Shown: positions 1-8,369 of the stretch, piece by piece
Numbering within the stretch: the first letter of the stretch is position 1
Layout of the letters: the number at the start of each line of letters is the position of its first letter
Assembly (NCBI GenBank): GCA_003024985.2
Contig: PXIH01S0065178.1
Direction: 5' to 3' (one strand)
Length of the DNA stretch: 10,689 nt
Origin: Euperipatoides rowelli
Taxonomy: Eukaryota > Onychophora > Udeonychophora > Euonychophora > Peripatopsidae
The notes under the pieces: generated by a model
Seen by the model: only the letters and a program-made list of their open reading frames with translations
What the model was told of the DNA's origin: nothing
Databases searched by the model: none
Made by a program: the position numbers and the translations under genes

Positions 1-170
1 TTTAAATAACTTTATTTATGCATTTTAAATTTTTTTTTCGCAGTGGATTTTTTTTTTATAGTAATTATCTTTGAAAATCAATAATAAAAAAAATATTTAA
101 AAATCCGTTACATTTGACCTTTAAATCAGTCTAAAGGGAATTCTAGACAAACCTGTATAATTAGAGTGTA

Positions 171-193
171 TTTATTTATTTTCATATTTTATT
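171..193 (-). terminator. Possible poly(A) signals of the Myb/SANT-like gene
   Basis: Read on the minus strand, AATAAA occurs at 193-188, 180-175 and 176-171, about 220 bases past the stop codon. A GT-rich stretch (ACAGGTTTGTCT) follows about 20-30 bases later. No AATAAA lies closer to the stop. The composition is A+T-rich, so chance matches are likely. Confidence 0.4.
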
Positions 194-207
194 CAGGACT
201 CCATTCT

Positions 208-221
208 CCCCCCCCCCCCCC
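208..221. repeat. Poly-C/poly-G tract
   Basis: Fourteen consecutive C. Similar G/C runs recur at 3158-3169, 6126-6136, 7263-7273 and 9335-9345, mostly inside or at the ends of repeat-like segments. Confidence 0.9.
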
Positions 222-410
222 ATCTTATTTTTTTATATAAAAGTTTTCAAATATAATTAAATAATAGATATAATCATCAACAGATTAATACTTTTATATA
301 TTCTACATAAATCAATTTAACATGGTGAAATATATTAAATTTTGTTAATTTCATCATATATTTTCAATGTCCATAAATACAAAAAATAACATTACAATTA
401 GTATGATCAC

Positions 411-1612
411 TCATCTTTTCAAAAATTTTTCCAAATTCTTATTTAATTCTTTAAGAATGTCTAGTTTCTCCTGTTGTGAGGCAATATGAACTGAAAATAA
501 CTGACGTAACTCTTCTTTCCATTCTCGCTGTTCGTCTCTCAATTGTTTCATAAAATCTCGGAACCAGCTTGGTGGACATTTTTTAAACTTTTTATGATAT
601 TTGTTTGGTATCTTATCTGGCACATTGGGGTTAGAATCTGAAGAAGGGGGTAAAGATGCCGAAAGTGTAGCTGAATCCATTGATGTTGAAGCACTTGAAG
701 ATACTGAAAGAACAGGGGATGATGGAGGAGGAGGAGGTGATGCTATAAAAGATTTGGGGGGACCTAAAGGATGCGGTGAGGTAGAAACCATACTTTGAGG
801 AACAGAAATGCTTGGCCCTATTGTAGAAAATTGTGTATTGAAGGATGATGGTAAAATGGTGTGATTTATGGAAAAGGGTGTAGTAATTGAAAAAGTATGT
901 GGAATGCAGCGTTCTTGAGTAACATAACATTCCTGAGGAACACAATGTTCTGGAGGCACACAACGTTCCTGAGGGAGACAATGTACATGAGGGACACAAG
1001 GTTCCTGAGGAACACAATGTTCCTGAGGATTGCAATGTTCCTGAGGATCACAACGTTCTTGAGAATCACACTGTTCCTGATGGTCACAACACTCCTGAGG
1101 ATCACAATGCGCCTGTGGTTCACAATGTTCTTGCGGAAGAGAAGGTTCTTGTGGAATATATGGTGGTTCCAAAGGTGCTGAAAGATTACATGGAGAACTA
1201 GGAACATTAGAAGAGTTAATTGGTGCAGAATTTGAATCTGTGAACATGTCTACATGTAAAGGCAAAGTGGATGTAATTGAACGTGGCACATTTCTCCTGT
1301 GGAATCGTTTTCTAACACGAGACACTGAAGAATCATTGCCATAGTACTCATTAAAAAGATCAAAGAATTCCCATGTTTTTCTACCTCGTTGACTCCTTTT
1401 GCTGTTTTCCATAATATCTCTATACGTTCTAACTAAATTTCTCCACTTACGATCACAAACGCACCCAGAAACATTGTATCCCATTAATTGCATTCTTGAA
1501 GCAATCTTTTTCCACACTTCTTTTTTTTTCCTCCAGGGATCTTTCAATAGACCTTTATGCTCATTATACACTTCAATTAACACTGTCGTTGCAGCAGAAT
1601 TCCACACAAAAA
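411..1612 (-). CDS. Terminal coding exon of a Myb/SANT-like (trihelix) DNA-binding protein
   Basis: This exon encodes the last 399 complete residues of a 452-residue model, plus two bases of a split codon, and ends at TGA (413-411). Residues about 55-145 form a Myb/SANT-like (MADF/Myb_DNA-bind_4 type) domain with tryptophans at 56, 79, 86, 109 and 133 (VWNSAATTVLIEVY, DPWRKKKEVWKKIA, DRKWRNLVRTYRDI, TWEFFDLFNEYYG). A basic stretch (SRVRKRFHRR, about 150-159) could be a nuclear localisation signal. Residues 205-288 are 14 hexapeptide repeats. A Ser/Thr/Pro-rich linker with a PPPPP run follows (about 289-390). The last 50 residues (PPSWFRDFMKQL onward) are a charged amphipathic helix, probably a coiled coil. 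The exon has no ATG before the domain: its first usable in-frame codon is GTG, directly after a T10-CAG acceptor, so it needs an upstream exon. A nuclear DNA-binding role is inferred from the family; target and partners are unknown. Confidence 0.85.
906..1157 (-). repeat. Coding 18-bp minisatellite: 14 hexapeptide repeats of the form x-P-Q-E-x-C
   Basis: Fourteen consecutive units of exactly six residues, with no insertion or deletion, for example LPQEHC, EPQAHC, DPQECC, DSQERC, NPQEHC, VPQEPC. Cys occupies position 6 in 12 of 14 units, and P-Q-E is mostly kept. Positions 1 (I, L, E, D, N, V) and 5 (P, H, C, Q, R) vary. Because 18 is a multiple of three, stop-free frames also appear on the plus strand and in another minus frame; these are artefacts, not genes. 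The tract lies between the DNA-binding domain and the Ser/Pro linker. Regular cysteines with His neighbours could bind metal or form disulfides, but this is speculation. Confidence 0.9.
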
Positions 1613-1637
1613 CTGAAAAAAAAAATTATATAATCAA
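1613..1637 (-). promoter_or_regulatory. 3' splice site of the terminal exon
   Basis: On the minus strand the sequence reads TTTGATTATATAA, then ten T, then CAG, then the exon. TTTGATTAT could serve as the branch site, with its A about 20 bases from the AG. The frame is open only with this acceptor plus an upstream exon, because the exon itself lacks an ATG before the DNA-binding domain. Confidence 0.75.
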
Positions 1638-1684
1638 ATGTATAAAGTATATACTATGGATATATACAGTATATATAATATACA

Positions 1685-1687
<3 letters not shown>

Positions 1688-1719
<32 letters not shown>
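1688..1719. repeat. (TA)n microsatellite
   Basis: About 16 uninterrupted TA units. The flanks (about 1636-1810) are built from degenerate TATACAGTA/CTGTATA palindromic words. The tract lies 75-107 bases from the terminal-exon acceptor, inside the intron. Confidence 0.95.
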
Positions 1720-1721
<2 letters not shown>

Positions 1722-1806
1722 GGTATACATACAGTAGATATTAATAATCTATTCTATGTATCGTATACAGCAGACTATACTGTTCATATACTGCAGATAT
1801 CTGTAT

Positions 1807-1990
1807 ACATGGGCATCTGCAGAGGGGGGAAATGGAGCACTTCCCCTCCCTCCCCCTGGGATCAAATAAAAAATATTTTAAGGTAAAAAAATGAGAATAC
1901 AGAAAAAACGTATGTACATCTGGCAAACATACCTTGGACAAGGCTGTCCGGAGGGGAGGGGGGGGGGCTACAAGGGGTATTATTTTTTTT
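1807..1990. repeat. Relic of a G-rich-ended transposable element
   Basis: The segment contains GGGCATCTGCAGA followed by G-rich and C/CCT-rich stretches, and a second G-rich part at 1945-1980 (CTGTCCGGAGGGGAGG). The GGGCATCYGCAGA word recurs at 8792-8804. No matching terminal repeats or target duplication were found, so boundaries are approximate. The 90-codon open stretch on the minus strand across it is proline-rich translation of the G runs and not credible coding sequence. Confidence 0.35.
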
Positions 1991-2070
1991 TGGTTATCAA
2001 AATGTCCACACAAAAATTAATTACTTAGGTACTAAAAAAAATAATAAACACATCAAAACTGATAAATGAA

Positions 2071-2225
2071 GCATTAAAATATTTGCTTCATAATCATATG
2101 CAGTAAGTTTTGATACAATAAATGATGTCTATGGGAGAGTCTGAATTTTAAGATTTGTAATAATTTATTGTTTGGCTACAGAAGGGGAAGTCGTGGAAAA
2201 AAATAAGCTTTTTTTTTTGCCACAG
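2071..2225. repeat. Decayed fragment sharing words with the 3339-3806 element
   Basis: AAAATATTTGCTTCATAA here parallels AAAATATTTGCTACATAA near 3710, and GGCTACAGAAGGGGAAG parallels CACCTACAGAAGGGAGG near 3739. The order is the same in both copies. ATAAGC followed by a long T run also matches a motif seen elsewhere in the window. It is probably an older copy of the same or a related family. Confidence 0.3.
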
Positions 2226-2531
2226 GTATTTGATATGTGGTCTTCAGTTGTCTTAAAAAACTAGCAATAGATTGTATTGAAAACAATTAATTGCAATGAG
2301 CCATGATTTAAATAATTAGTAGCACCTCCCATCCCCCCCTCCCGAAAACTTAATAAATTTATCCTCGCTTAGTTTAAACTCAACTCAATGTAACTTTTTT
2401 TTTAAACTACTAATAAAAAAAAAAATTAGTCTAGGCTACACTTATTGTATTATTATTCACATTAAAATTGTCTCAGTTTCTCCTCTCAAACTTTTGTTAC
2501 TTTTTTGCACTTATATTTTTAACCAGGGATT

Positions 2532-2704
2532 CTAACCAAACCTGAACCAAGTTTTCAAACCATAACCGAACCATAAATTGAAAAAAAAAAATAACATTTT
2601 TTCTGAACTAAAACCTAAACCAATAAAAATTTTATTCAGTGGAGCTGAAAAGAAACTGAACAATTATTTTCTCCAATCGGTTTTGGTTCAATTATGGTTC
2701 AAGA
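2532..2704. repeat. Foldback-like inverted repeat (GGTTC-rich)
   Basis: The left part (about 2532-2582) is rich in AACC/GAACC words and includes GAACCATAAATTGAA. The right part (2678-2702) reads CGGTTTTGGTTCAATTATGG and continues TTC, matching the left part in inverse complement with one gap over 14-15 bases. The spacing and reiterated GGTTC words fit a small foldback or MITE-like element. No target duplication was identified. Confidence 0.4.
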
Positions 2705-2783
2705 TGAATAAAACATTTTAAAATATTGACATTAAATTAGTATAGTTACAAGTTTATAACATGTAAAAATATTCTAAGTAAAA

Positions 2784-2935
2784 TTGTCTGTCTGTGCACA
2801 AATATCTCTAGATTCCTTAAAAGATAGAGCCACCAAACTTTAAATTTTATTTATCCCCTCTTAGAATCAATATACCTGATTCATTATTAGAAAATATACT
2901 CCTTGTCCGTACAAATGAGTTGTACAATTTTTACA
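2784..2935. repeat. Probable old interspersed repeat
   Basis: The stretch beginning GTCTGTCTGTGCACAAATATC and passing through AGAGCCACCAAACTTTAAAT reads like the 'CGTCCGT...ATCTC...CCAAATTTGG' repeats common in invertebrate genomes. This is recognition from memory; no second copy in this window supports it strongly. Confidence 0.25.
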
Positions 2936-2943
2936 CAGTAGAA

Positions 2944-2965
2944 TTTTTTTTTTTTTTTTTTTTTT
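2944..2965. repeat. Poly-T tract (22 T)
   Basis: Uninterrupted T22. On the minus strand it is A22 and might be the tail of a retroposed fragment, but no element body was recognised next to it. Confidence 0.9.
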
Positions 2966-3338
2966 CATTAGTGTAAAGTGGAAACAATAAAAGTACTAGA
3001 ATTAAAAATAAAAGTACAGGTATGCAAAAATTTCCATAAGGACTTTTACATTAGAATAAACAAAAAGATGTATGTATCAAATTCTGAATGCATTATTTTT
3101 TTCATAGTAAAAACAATAAAATTGTGTTGTGAAGTATTTTGAAATCGGCTCATTGATGGGGGGGGGGGGACGGTTTGTACCGAGTCATTGTTTTATAAAA
3201 ATGGTGAACCAGAATTTCACTATAATAAATTTTGATTCACCTCGCTGTCTTTCACTATTTGCTCTTGAATTAAATCTTATAAATTCATATGACTAATCAG
3301 ATAATGGCCTCATGTGTCACTGAAACATTTCCCTCAAT

Positions 3339-3806
3339 CAGTGCTGGTCCGTCCCGGGTACCACCACAGGGGAATGCCAAAAAATATTTTAGGGGGAGGG
3401 GTGCCAATAAATTTCTCTGCTCCTGTAATTTTTGTTTTTTATTCTTATCATTCAGATTATTTTCTTGGTATTTTTTTGTTTTTATGCTAGGTATCTCATT
3501 AATTTACTTCATCCCCCCCCCCTGTGGTACTGAATAGCTCATACACAATAGAATCAGTCTGTGTTTCTTTCAGAAGCAAATATATTTGAGCAGCATTAAA
3601 GTGAAATTTGAACTTTAAAAATAATAACAGACTAAAAAAAAAAGCTTATCAAATCAGACAGAAAGTCAACAAACTTTGTCAACTAAAAAGAAAAAAGAAA
3701 CGCCTTATCAAAATATTTGCTACATAAATAAAAAAGGCACCTACAGAAGGGAGGGTGACAAGAGTAAGCTACGCCCTAGGTACCAAAAAGTCATGGTCCG
3801 CCACTG
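3339..3806. mobile_element. Non-autonomous hAT-type DNA transposon (MITE), 468 bp, with 8-bp target duplications
   Basis: The element is flanked on both sides by the identical octamer CCCTCAAT (3331-3338 and 3807-3814). It starts CAGTGCTGGTCCGT and, read from the other end, CAGTGGCGGACCAT: 10 of 14 positions agree. Both ends then reach GGTACC. CAGNG termini with an 8-bp duplication are the signature of the hAT superfamily. The inside has no transposase-like reading frame, and carries G/C runs, a pair of GTACCACAGGGG-type words in inverse orientation (about 3357-3373 and 3512-3529) and AAGCTTATCAAA. It lies within the intron of the Myb/SANT-like gene. A perfect target duplication suggests insertion more recent than the other relics here. 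Confidence 0.8.
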
Positions 3807-3814
3807 CCCTCAAT

Positions 3815-4042
3815 ACCATACTTTGTAATAATCCCATAAGAGCTGGCAGTGAAAAAATTTTTAAAGTGCAAAGCCCAATCATAAAAGTTGTTGCCACACT
3901 CATTAGACGATTGAGATGTTGCCAAGATCCTACTTCTCTTAAAGTGCTTTCACAAGCTCTGAAAGATAACAAAATTTCTCTTACAATTAGAAAAAAAAAG
4001 CTTGTGATGTCTGTTCATGCTAGTATCTCGCCTGCTCAATAA
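3815..4042 (+). other. Open stretch of about 76 codons, unrecognised; probably non-coding or fossil
   Basis: From the right edge of the hAT-like element the plus strand stays open to TAA (4040-4042), reading for example NTILCNNPIRAGSEKIFKVQ and later LKVLSQALKDNKISLTIRKK. Before the transposon inserted, the same frame met a TGA a few codons upstream. There is no ATG, acceptor or recognisable domain in the pre-insertion sequence. It is on the antisense strand of an intron. I list it because the composition is less A+T-biased than usual here. Confidence 0.12.
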
Positions 4043-4275
4043 ATGAATCAGAGAAGTATTAGTCATTAGACAAGCATGGTCTAATTTCTGATTAGTTTTC
4101 CTCTCTTGCACGTCATGGGAATTAAAAAGCCAGAAAATATATGATCACATGTTAAAAACTGTTTATGACGTAGACAATGACAAGACTGATGGATAAAGCC
4201 AGCAATCATGATGAGATAAAAACCTTTAGTTTGTCTTCAGGCAAATATCGGCTGGCCTAAAATTTGAGAAAATAA

Positions 4276-4285
4276 ACTTACCTCC
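4276..4285 (-). promoter_or_regulatory. 5' splice site of exon 1
   Basis: On the minus strand it reads GGAG|GTAAGT, matching the U1 consensus at all six intron positions. It interrupts codon 53 after its first base, which is the complementary phase to the acceptor at 1612. Confidence 0.75.
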
Positions 4286-4438
4286 GGAATCGGCTTCTTG
4301 GGTCAATGTTTGTAAATTTGGTTTAATGTCGACCATTTTGTCTTCAGATTTTAGACCAGGATATTCATAAGTTGTCCACTGATTTAAGACATTTGAAAGA
4401 TATTCTTTATCTGAAAAGAAAATTTTTAAATCAGCCAT
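4282..4438 (-). CDS. First coding exon of the Myb/SANT-like gene
   Basis: The ATG at 4438-4436 sits in AAAATGGCT (A at -3, G at +4), and an in-frame TAG lies 27 bases upstream (4465-4463), which fixes the start. The exon holds 52 codons plus one base (G) and ends at CCGGAG|GTAAGT, a full-consensus donor. Joined to the acceptor at 1612, the split codon becomes G+TT (Val) and the frame runs straight into FVWNSAATTV of the DNA-binding domain. The total coding length is 1359 bases, 453 codons with the stop. The peptide starts MADLKIFFSDKEYLSNVLNQ and ends LTQEADSG. It is mixed acidic and hydrophobic with no domain I recognise. I infer it is the gene's N-terminal segment from donor quality, phase match and strand; no transcript was seen. 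Confidence 0.75.
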
Positions 4439-5520
4439 TTTAAATTTTCGTTTCTGGCTTAACTATCTTTTATATTTAGAAAATCAAATGTCAGTAGGCC
4501 TTTATTCTCTATAGAATCCTAAACCCTTAGACTGATCTGGACCAAATTTGGCATAATTACTCTCTTATCCCCCAGTGGAAAAGAACTGGGAAATGCCGGT
4601 TACTTTAAGTTAGTAGTGTATAAACCAGAGTTTTGTGGAGTAATATTGTAATATTTATGAAGTGTATTTATTTAATAACTAGAGCTAATGATTGTAAATC
4701 ATTATAGGCCTACTCTACAAAAATATTCTAAAAAAAAAAAAAAATTCTGCTTAGTTATTAAAATGAGTTAAAAATTTGTTAGCCACGAAAAAGTGTGGAA
4801 AAAAAAAGAAGTAACCCTATTAAAATTATTTAAATGCAAAAAATTTAAATGGCCTAGATCAGAAATGGTTAAAAAGTGACTAAATTTTAATGGAAAAAAA
4901 AAACATTTTGATTTTTTTTGGGGGAAGGGGGGGATGTTCAAATGTTTTCTTTATTTGATAAGCTTTTTTTGGGGGGAGGGGGTTCGGCAGGAGGGTGTTT
5001 CAACATTTAATTTGAGATAGACTAATTTTACATAAACATATAACAATTTTTACAGCCAGTTACAATTGTGTCAAAAAAATACAGAGCGTATCATTTAATA
5101 AAAAAGCAGGAAATGGGACAAATGATGAAAAAATGTGACGTCTGGGCACCTTACAAATTGTGAACCCATTTGTATATGCATGAAAAAATCATGCATATAA
5201 CAATAAAAGTACCGTAAATACTAGAAAATAATCAAAAACGATTAAAAAAATAACCTCCTGTAATTGCAAAGTGAATGTATTGTTCATGACTAAATCTTTG
5301 AGCAGACACCAGAGCAGACTGATGACTATTTGATACCATATTATAACGAACTCCACAAAACTAATTTTGTTGCAAGTTGATGCATGTGGCGTTACATAGA
5401 AGAGGAAATCAAATACAGCAGCAATTGTCATTGTTTTAGAAGAGGTTTATCTGGTGCTTCTATCGCCCTAGTCACCTGTGCCCTTTTAGTCCCTCAGATC
5501 GAAAAAAATTATATTTTTTT
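4439..5520. other. Upstream flank of exon 1: no gene recognised, repeat-like fragments
   Basis: The stretch nearest the start codon would hold the promoter or 5' UTR. TATAAAAG occurs on the minus strand at 4474-4467, but only about 30 bases from the ATG. Segment 4541-4605 (CTGGACCAAATTTGGCATAA and onward) reads like an old interspersed repeat. At 4912-5007 two similar G-rich blocks are repeated in tandem. The 80-codon hydrophobic open stretch at 5431-5189 (minus) has no domain, acceptor or good donor. Confidence 0.4.
4912..5007 (+). repeat. G-rich tandem duplication
   Basis: A T run, a G run broken by A, then GTTCAAATG (4912-4945) is followed by a T run, a G run broken by A, then TTCGGCAGG and GTTTCAACATT (4963-5007). 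TTTGATAAGC lies between them. They are two diverged copies of one G-rich repeat end. Confidence 0.4.
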
Positions 5521-5537
5521 CATACAATCGTTTGTTC

Positions 5538-6136
5538 AGATATTATGATCAATGACTTTCCTCATTTGGTATAAAATTGAGGGGGTGGGGTGGCTAACAT
5601 GTCATCAGCCTCTTCATACAAAAATATTCTGTGTTTTCATACTAAATCAATATATCATTAAAAACAGGTACAATCTCTTCCTTATCATTAGATCAAGTAT
5701 CACCAACCAATTGNCTCTTTTTTAAATAATGACCTAAATTAATTAAAAAATAGGAGAAATCTTTCCTTAATATTAGATCAAGTATGATCAACCAATTCCT
5801 ATATTTGATCAACTTTAGTTTGTCCAGGATTCGGCTACAAAGTTTGAAGGGAAAAGGACATAACAGGGCACATTTTTTAATTAAATCAATTAAAAATAGA
5901 TGTAATCCCTTTCTTATCATTATATCAAACATGATAAACCAATTCCCACATTTGATCAATTTAATTTCCCCAGAAATCACATTTTTTTTTTTTTTTTTTA
6001 CTTTTCAAATAGGCTAATAAAAAATAAGGGCAATCTTATCATTAGATGAAGTATGATCAATTAATTACCATGTTTGATCAACTTTACTTTTTCCAGAATT
6101 GGGAATAAAATTTTTGTGTATGGGAGGGGGGGGGGG
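5538..6136 (+). repeat. Array of diverged repeat units, forward orientation (about five copies)
   Basis: Units share, in order: ATTAAAAATAGATG, TCTTTCCTTATCATTAGATC, AAGTATGATCAACCAATT, CATTTGATCAACTTTA, CCAGAATTGGG and a G-run followed by CTAAC or ATAACAGGGC. Copies lie at about 5538-5597 (deleted), 5667-5713, 5722-5880, 5871-5975 and 6015-6136. Open stretches on either strand translate to reiterated peptides such as MINQFPHLINL, which reflects the repeat rather than a gene. One N (5714) falls in the array. Confidence 0.75.
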
Positions 6137-6206
6137 ACTAATAAAATACTTTTTAAAAACGTTTTTAACACTACCCCACTCCACCTTTACTGGTTATCTT
6201 AAGCAA

Positions 6207-7240
6207 ACTGATCAAATTTGCATTTGAGGTAATCAAACCTCGTCAAACAATGATATAATGAATTAATGGTAAACAATGAATAGTTTTATATGGAAAGCGC
6301 AGCTAATGCCTTTCCACCTCATCCAAACCTTGTACCCCAATTCTAGGAAAAATAAATTTGATGAATTGTGAAAATTTGTTGATCATACTTGATCTAACAA
6401 TAAAGAAACAATCCACCTATTTTTAATTGATTTGAGTCATTTTTTAAAAAATGTCTCTAACCATCCTAATCGGGGCTCCGGGACTGAAATTCCAGGCAGG
6501 GCCTGGTCCCACTAGTCTATATTATATATTTACTTTTGATAAGTTTTTTTTTTTTTTTATATTGAAACACTTTGTTATTTGTTGCAAGGCTACTTTCTTC
6601 TTTTTTTTATAAGCTTTTTTTTTGGCTGTTAACTAGTGTCATAACTGTGTAGTTTGGTCATACATCGTACATGGGGGCCTCCTGGCCCTGGACCCCAACC
6701 ACCACCCCTTGTGGGGGCCCTGCCTGTTACCCTCCTCCCGACTATCCCCAATTCTAGGAATTGGTTTATCATACTTGATCTAACGATTACTTGATCTAAA
6801 GATAAGGAAAAGTATCCATCTATTTTTAATTGATTTGGGTCATTTTTATTTTTTTAAAGTGCTCATTAGCCCCCTTTCCTCAAACTTTGTACCTCAATAT
6901 AGAAAAACTAAAATTGATCAAGCATGGAAATTGTTTGATAATACTTGACCTAACGATAAGGAAGAGATTGAATCTATTTTTAATTTATTTGGTCCTTTTT
7001 TAAAAAAAAGTGCCCTGTTAAGAGGATTGATATAACGTAGATACGAGTTGATCAAACATAATCAAACAATGAAATAATAGTTTAATATGGAAAACGCAGA
7101 ATATATTTATATTGGGAGGGGGCGGGGTATTGCCTGTTAGCCACCCCATACCTTTTACCCCAATTCTGGGAAAACTAAAGTTGATCAAATGTGGAAAGTC
7201 ATTGATCAAACCTGATCTAACGATTGTGTGAAAAGAATAT
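6207..7240 (-). repeat. Same repeat family, inverted orientation (about four copies)
   Basis: These copies are the inverse complement of the 5538-6136 units: CCCCAATTCTAGGAAAA, TTTGATCAAATGTGG, TTGATCATACTTGATCTAAC, GATAAGGAA, then CTATTTTTAATTGATTTGGG. They lie at about 6320-6450, 6746-6860, 6865-7020 and 7105-7240. The longest matching pair is 6230-6410 with 7050-7235, which also share AATCAAAC..., ATATGGAAARCGCAG. Together with the forward array they make an imperfect long inverted repeat around a spacer near 6137-6230. Confidence 0.75.
6471..6745. repeat. GC-rich insertion inside the inverted array
   Basis: A GC-rich left part (6471-6515) contains the small hairpin CCAGGC-AGG-GCCTGG (6492-6506). 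The right part (6672-6740) has GGGGGCCTCCTGGCCCTGG and GGGGGCCCTGCCTG. The word AGGCAGGGCC occurs in the left part and, inverse complemented, as GGCCCTGCCT at the right. This suggests the ends of one element nested in the array, with T-rich DNA between. Boundaries are uncertain. Confidence 0.35.
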
Positions 7241-7262
7241 AAACATTTTGATCTGGATGGGA

Positions 7263-8369
7263 GGGGGGGGGGGCTAACAGGACAAAGGTCCTACAGTCTA
7301 CAAAGATAGTCTTTTACATTTAGAAGAGTACCCCACCCCCTCCATTCTTTAACAATGTTCCATAATGTGCTGTCTTTTTTTTATTAATCTTAGAATATTT
7401 TAATGGATAGAAATTTTTTAACAAATTTTACCCCAAAGATATGGAACACTATAATACCTGTACCTGTTGATAATAGAAGAAATGTGAAGTCTTTTTATGG
7501 ATTTTGTAGCCTACTTATTAAAAATTTTATATTTTTTATTTAAATTTATGTTTTCGTTTATTAATATTTTATTCCTTGTAATTTTTATTTATTTATTTGG
7601 AGGGGGNGGGGGACGTCTTATTTTATTTCCATTTACTGTATTTTTTTATTTTTTTTTTATTAAAAAAAAAAGGACTGATTTTAGCTAGACCTTCAACATC
7701 AGGTGCTTTTAAATATTCTTTTATTCTGAGAAGAAAAAAACACAATTTGGTTTTTTTTACATCGCAGGTTCAAAACAGAATTTGACCGTGGTCTGAGATT
7801 TCCAAATTCAGTATGCTTGACATCAACGTATAGAATTTTTGGTGTGCTAAATGACGATCTCCACTTTTAAGAAATTTATATTCAAAATTAAAGAAAAATT
7901 TAGCCTAAATTTATTTTTAATTAAAATATAAAATTTGTCTGCGTCTAAAAATTTTGAACATAAAACTGACTACAGTATTTAGTATTTACTTTCCGTTTCC
8001 GATCTTTTACGAACATCGCGCTATTTATAGATTTATCAATAATAATATTAAGGATAAAAAATGATTAAAAATTAGCAAACAGCTGCTCTTTAATGAAAAC
8101 TGTAAACAATTCTATAGTAAGAGAATAAAGTTCTACAATTTAAAACTTCACAAAAACATGAAAATACTTTTTATGTCTATTTAAAAAGGGGGAAAAAATG
8201 ATTATCATAAAAACCATAACACAAATAGAGCTCAATTACGCTCGACATAATGCTGAACAAAAAAAAATAATGAAAGTCTAGAGCAGGTCTTTAGGTTAAG
8301 GTACATTATATCTTTTATTATTCACCTTTATTCTAAAATACAATATTAGAAATAATACTATCAAAATAC
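7263..8369. other. No gene recognised
   Basis: A+T-rich DNA beginning with an 11-G run (7263-7273) and including a G-rich block with an N at 7607. On the plus strand 7394-7545 the reading LTNFTPKIWNTIIPVPVDNR loosely resembles the C-terminal 'WN-x-(I/L)P' region of non-LTR retrotransposon polymerases, but an in-frame stop lies just upstream and the match is weak. Nothing else is supportable. Confidence 0.4.

Larger units (their letters stand above)
1..410. other. 3' UTR and downstream flank
   Basis: A+T-rich sequence with no coding potential that I can see. The part nearest the stop (about 190-410) is the presumed 3' UTR. A run of 14 C (208-221) lies close to the candidate poly(A) signals. 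Confidence 0.5.
1613..4281 (-). other. Intron of the Myb/SANT-like gene (phase 1, about 2.67 kb)
   Basis: The intron is bounded by GTAAGT (4281-4276) and a run of ten T then CAG (1625-1613, read on the minus strand). I saw no further credible exon inside it. The longest open stretches within it fall in repeats or microsatellites. The intron carries a (TA)n tract close to the acceptor, several G-rich transposon relics, a poly-T tract and an intact hAT-like element. Confidence 0.7.

Noticed and set aside
601-1207. Open frames on the plus strand and in another minus frame across the terminal exon
   Set aside because: They exist because the 18-bp repeat is a multiple of three and the exon is less A+T-rich; the minus frame with the Myb/SANT domain is the coding one.
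1605-1607. GTG at 1607 as a translation start giving a single-exon 398-residue gene
   Set aside because: GTG is not a normal animal start. A T10-CAG acceptor sits just upstream and an ATG exon in matching phase exists at 4438.
1399-1886. Plus-strand open frames over the exon edge and the (TA)n tract
   Set aside because: Their peptides are antisense of the exon or alternating Tyr-Ile from the microsatellite.
4467-4474. TATAAAAG on the minus strand as the promoter of exon 1
   Set aside because: It is only about 30 bases from the ATG, leaving almost no leader, and such words are common in this A+T-rich DNA.
5189-5431. Hydrophobic 80-codon open frame, minus strand, as a membrane protein exon
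   Set aside because: No recognisable domain, no good splice sites (GAG|GTTATT at best), and the hydrophobicity is expected from T-rich sequence.
5693-7209. Open frames with peptides like MINQFPHLINL as a repeat protein gene
   Set aside because: They are translations of the dispersed repeat units on both strands, with G/T runs and an N in the frame.
7497-7785. Two overlapping plus-strand open frames
   Set aside because: Phe/Leu/Lys-rich translation of T and A runs, interrupted by an N; no domain.
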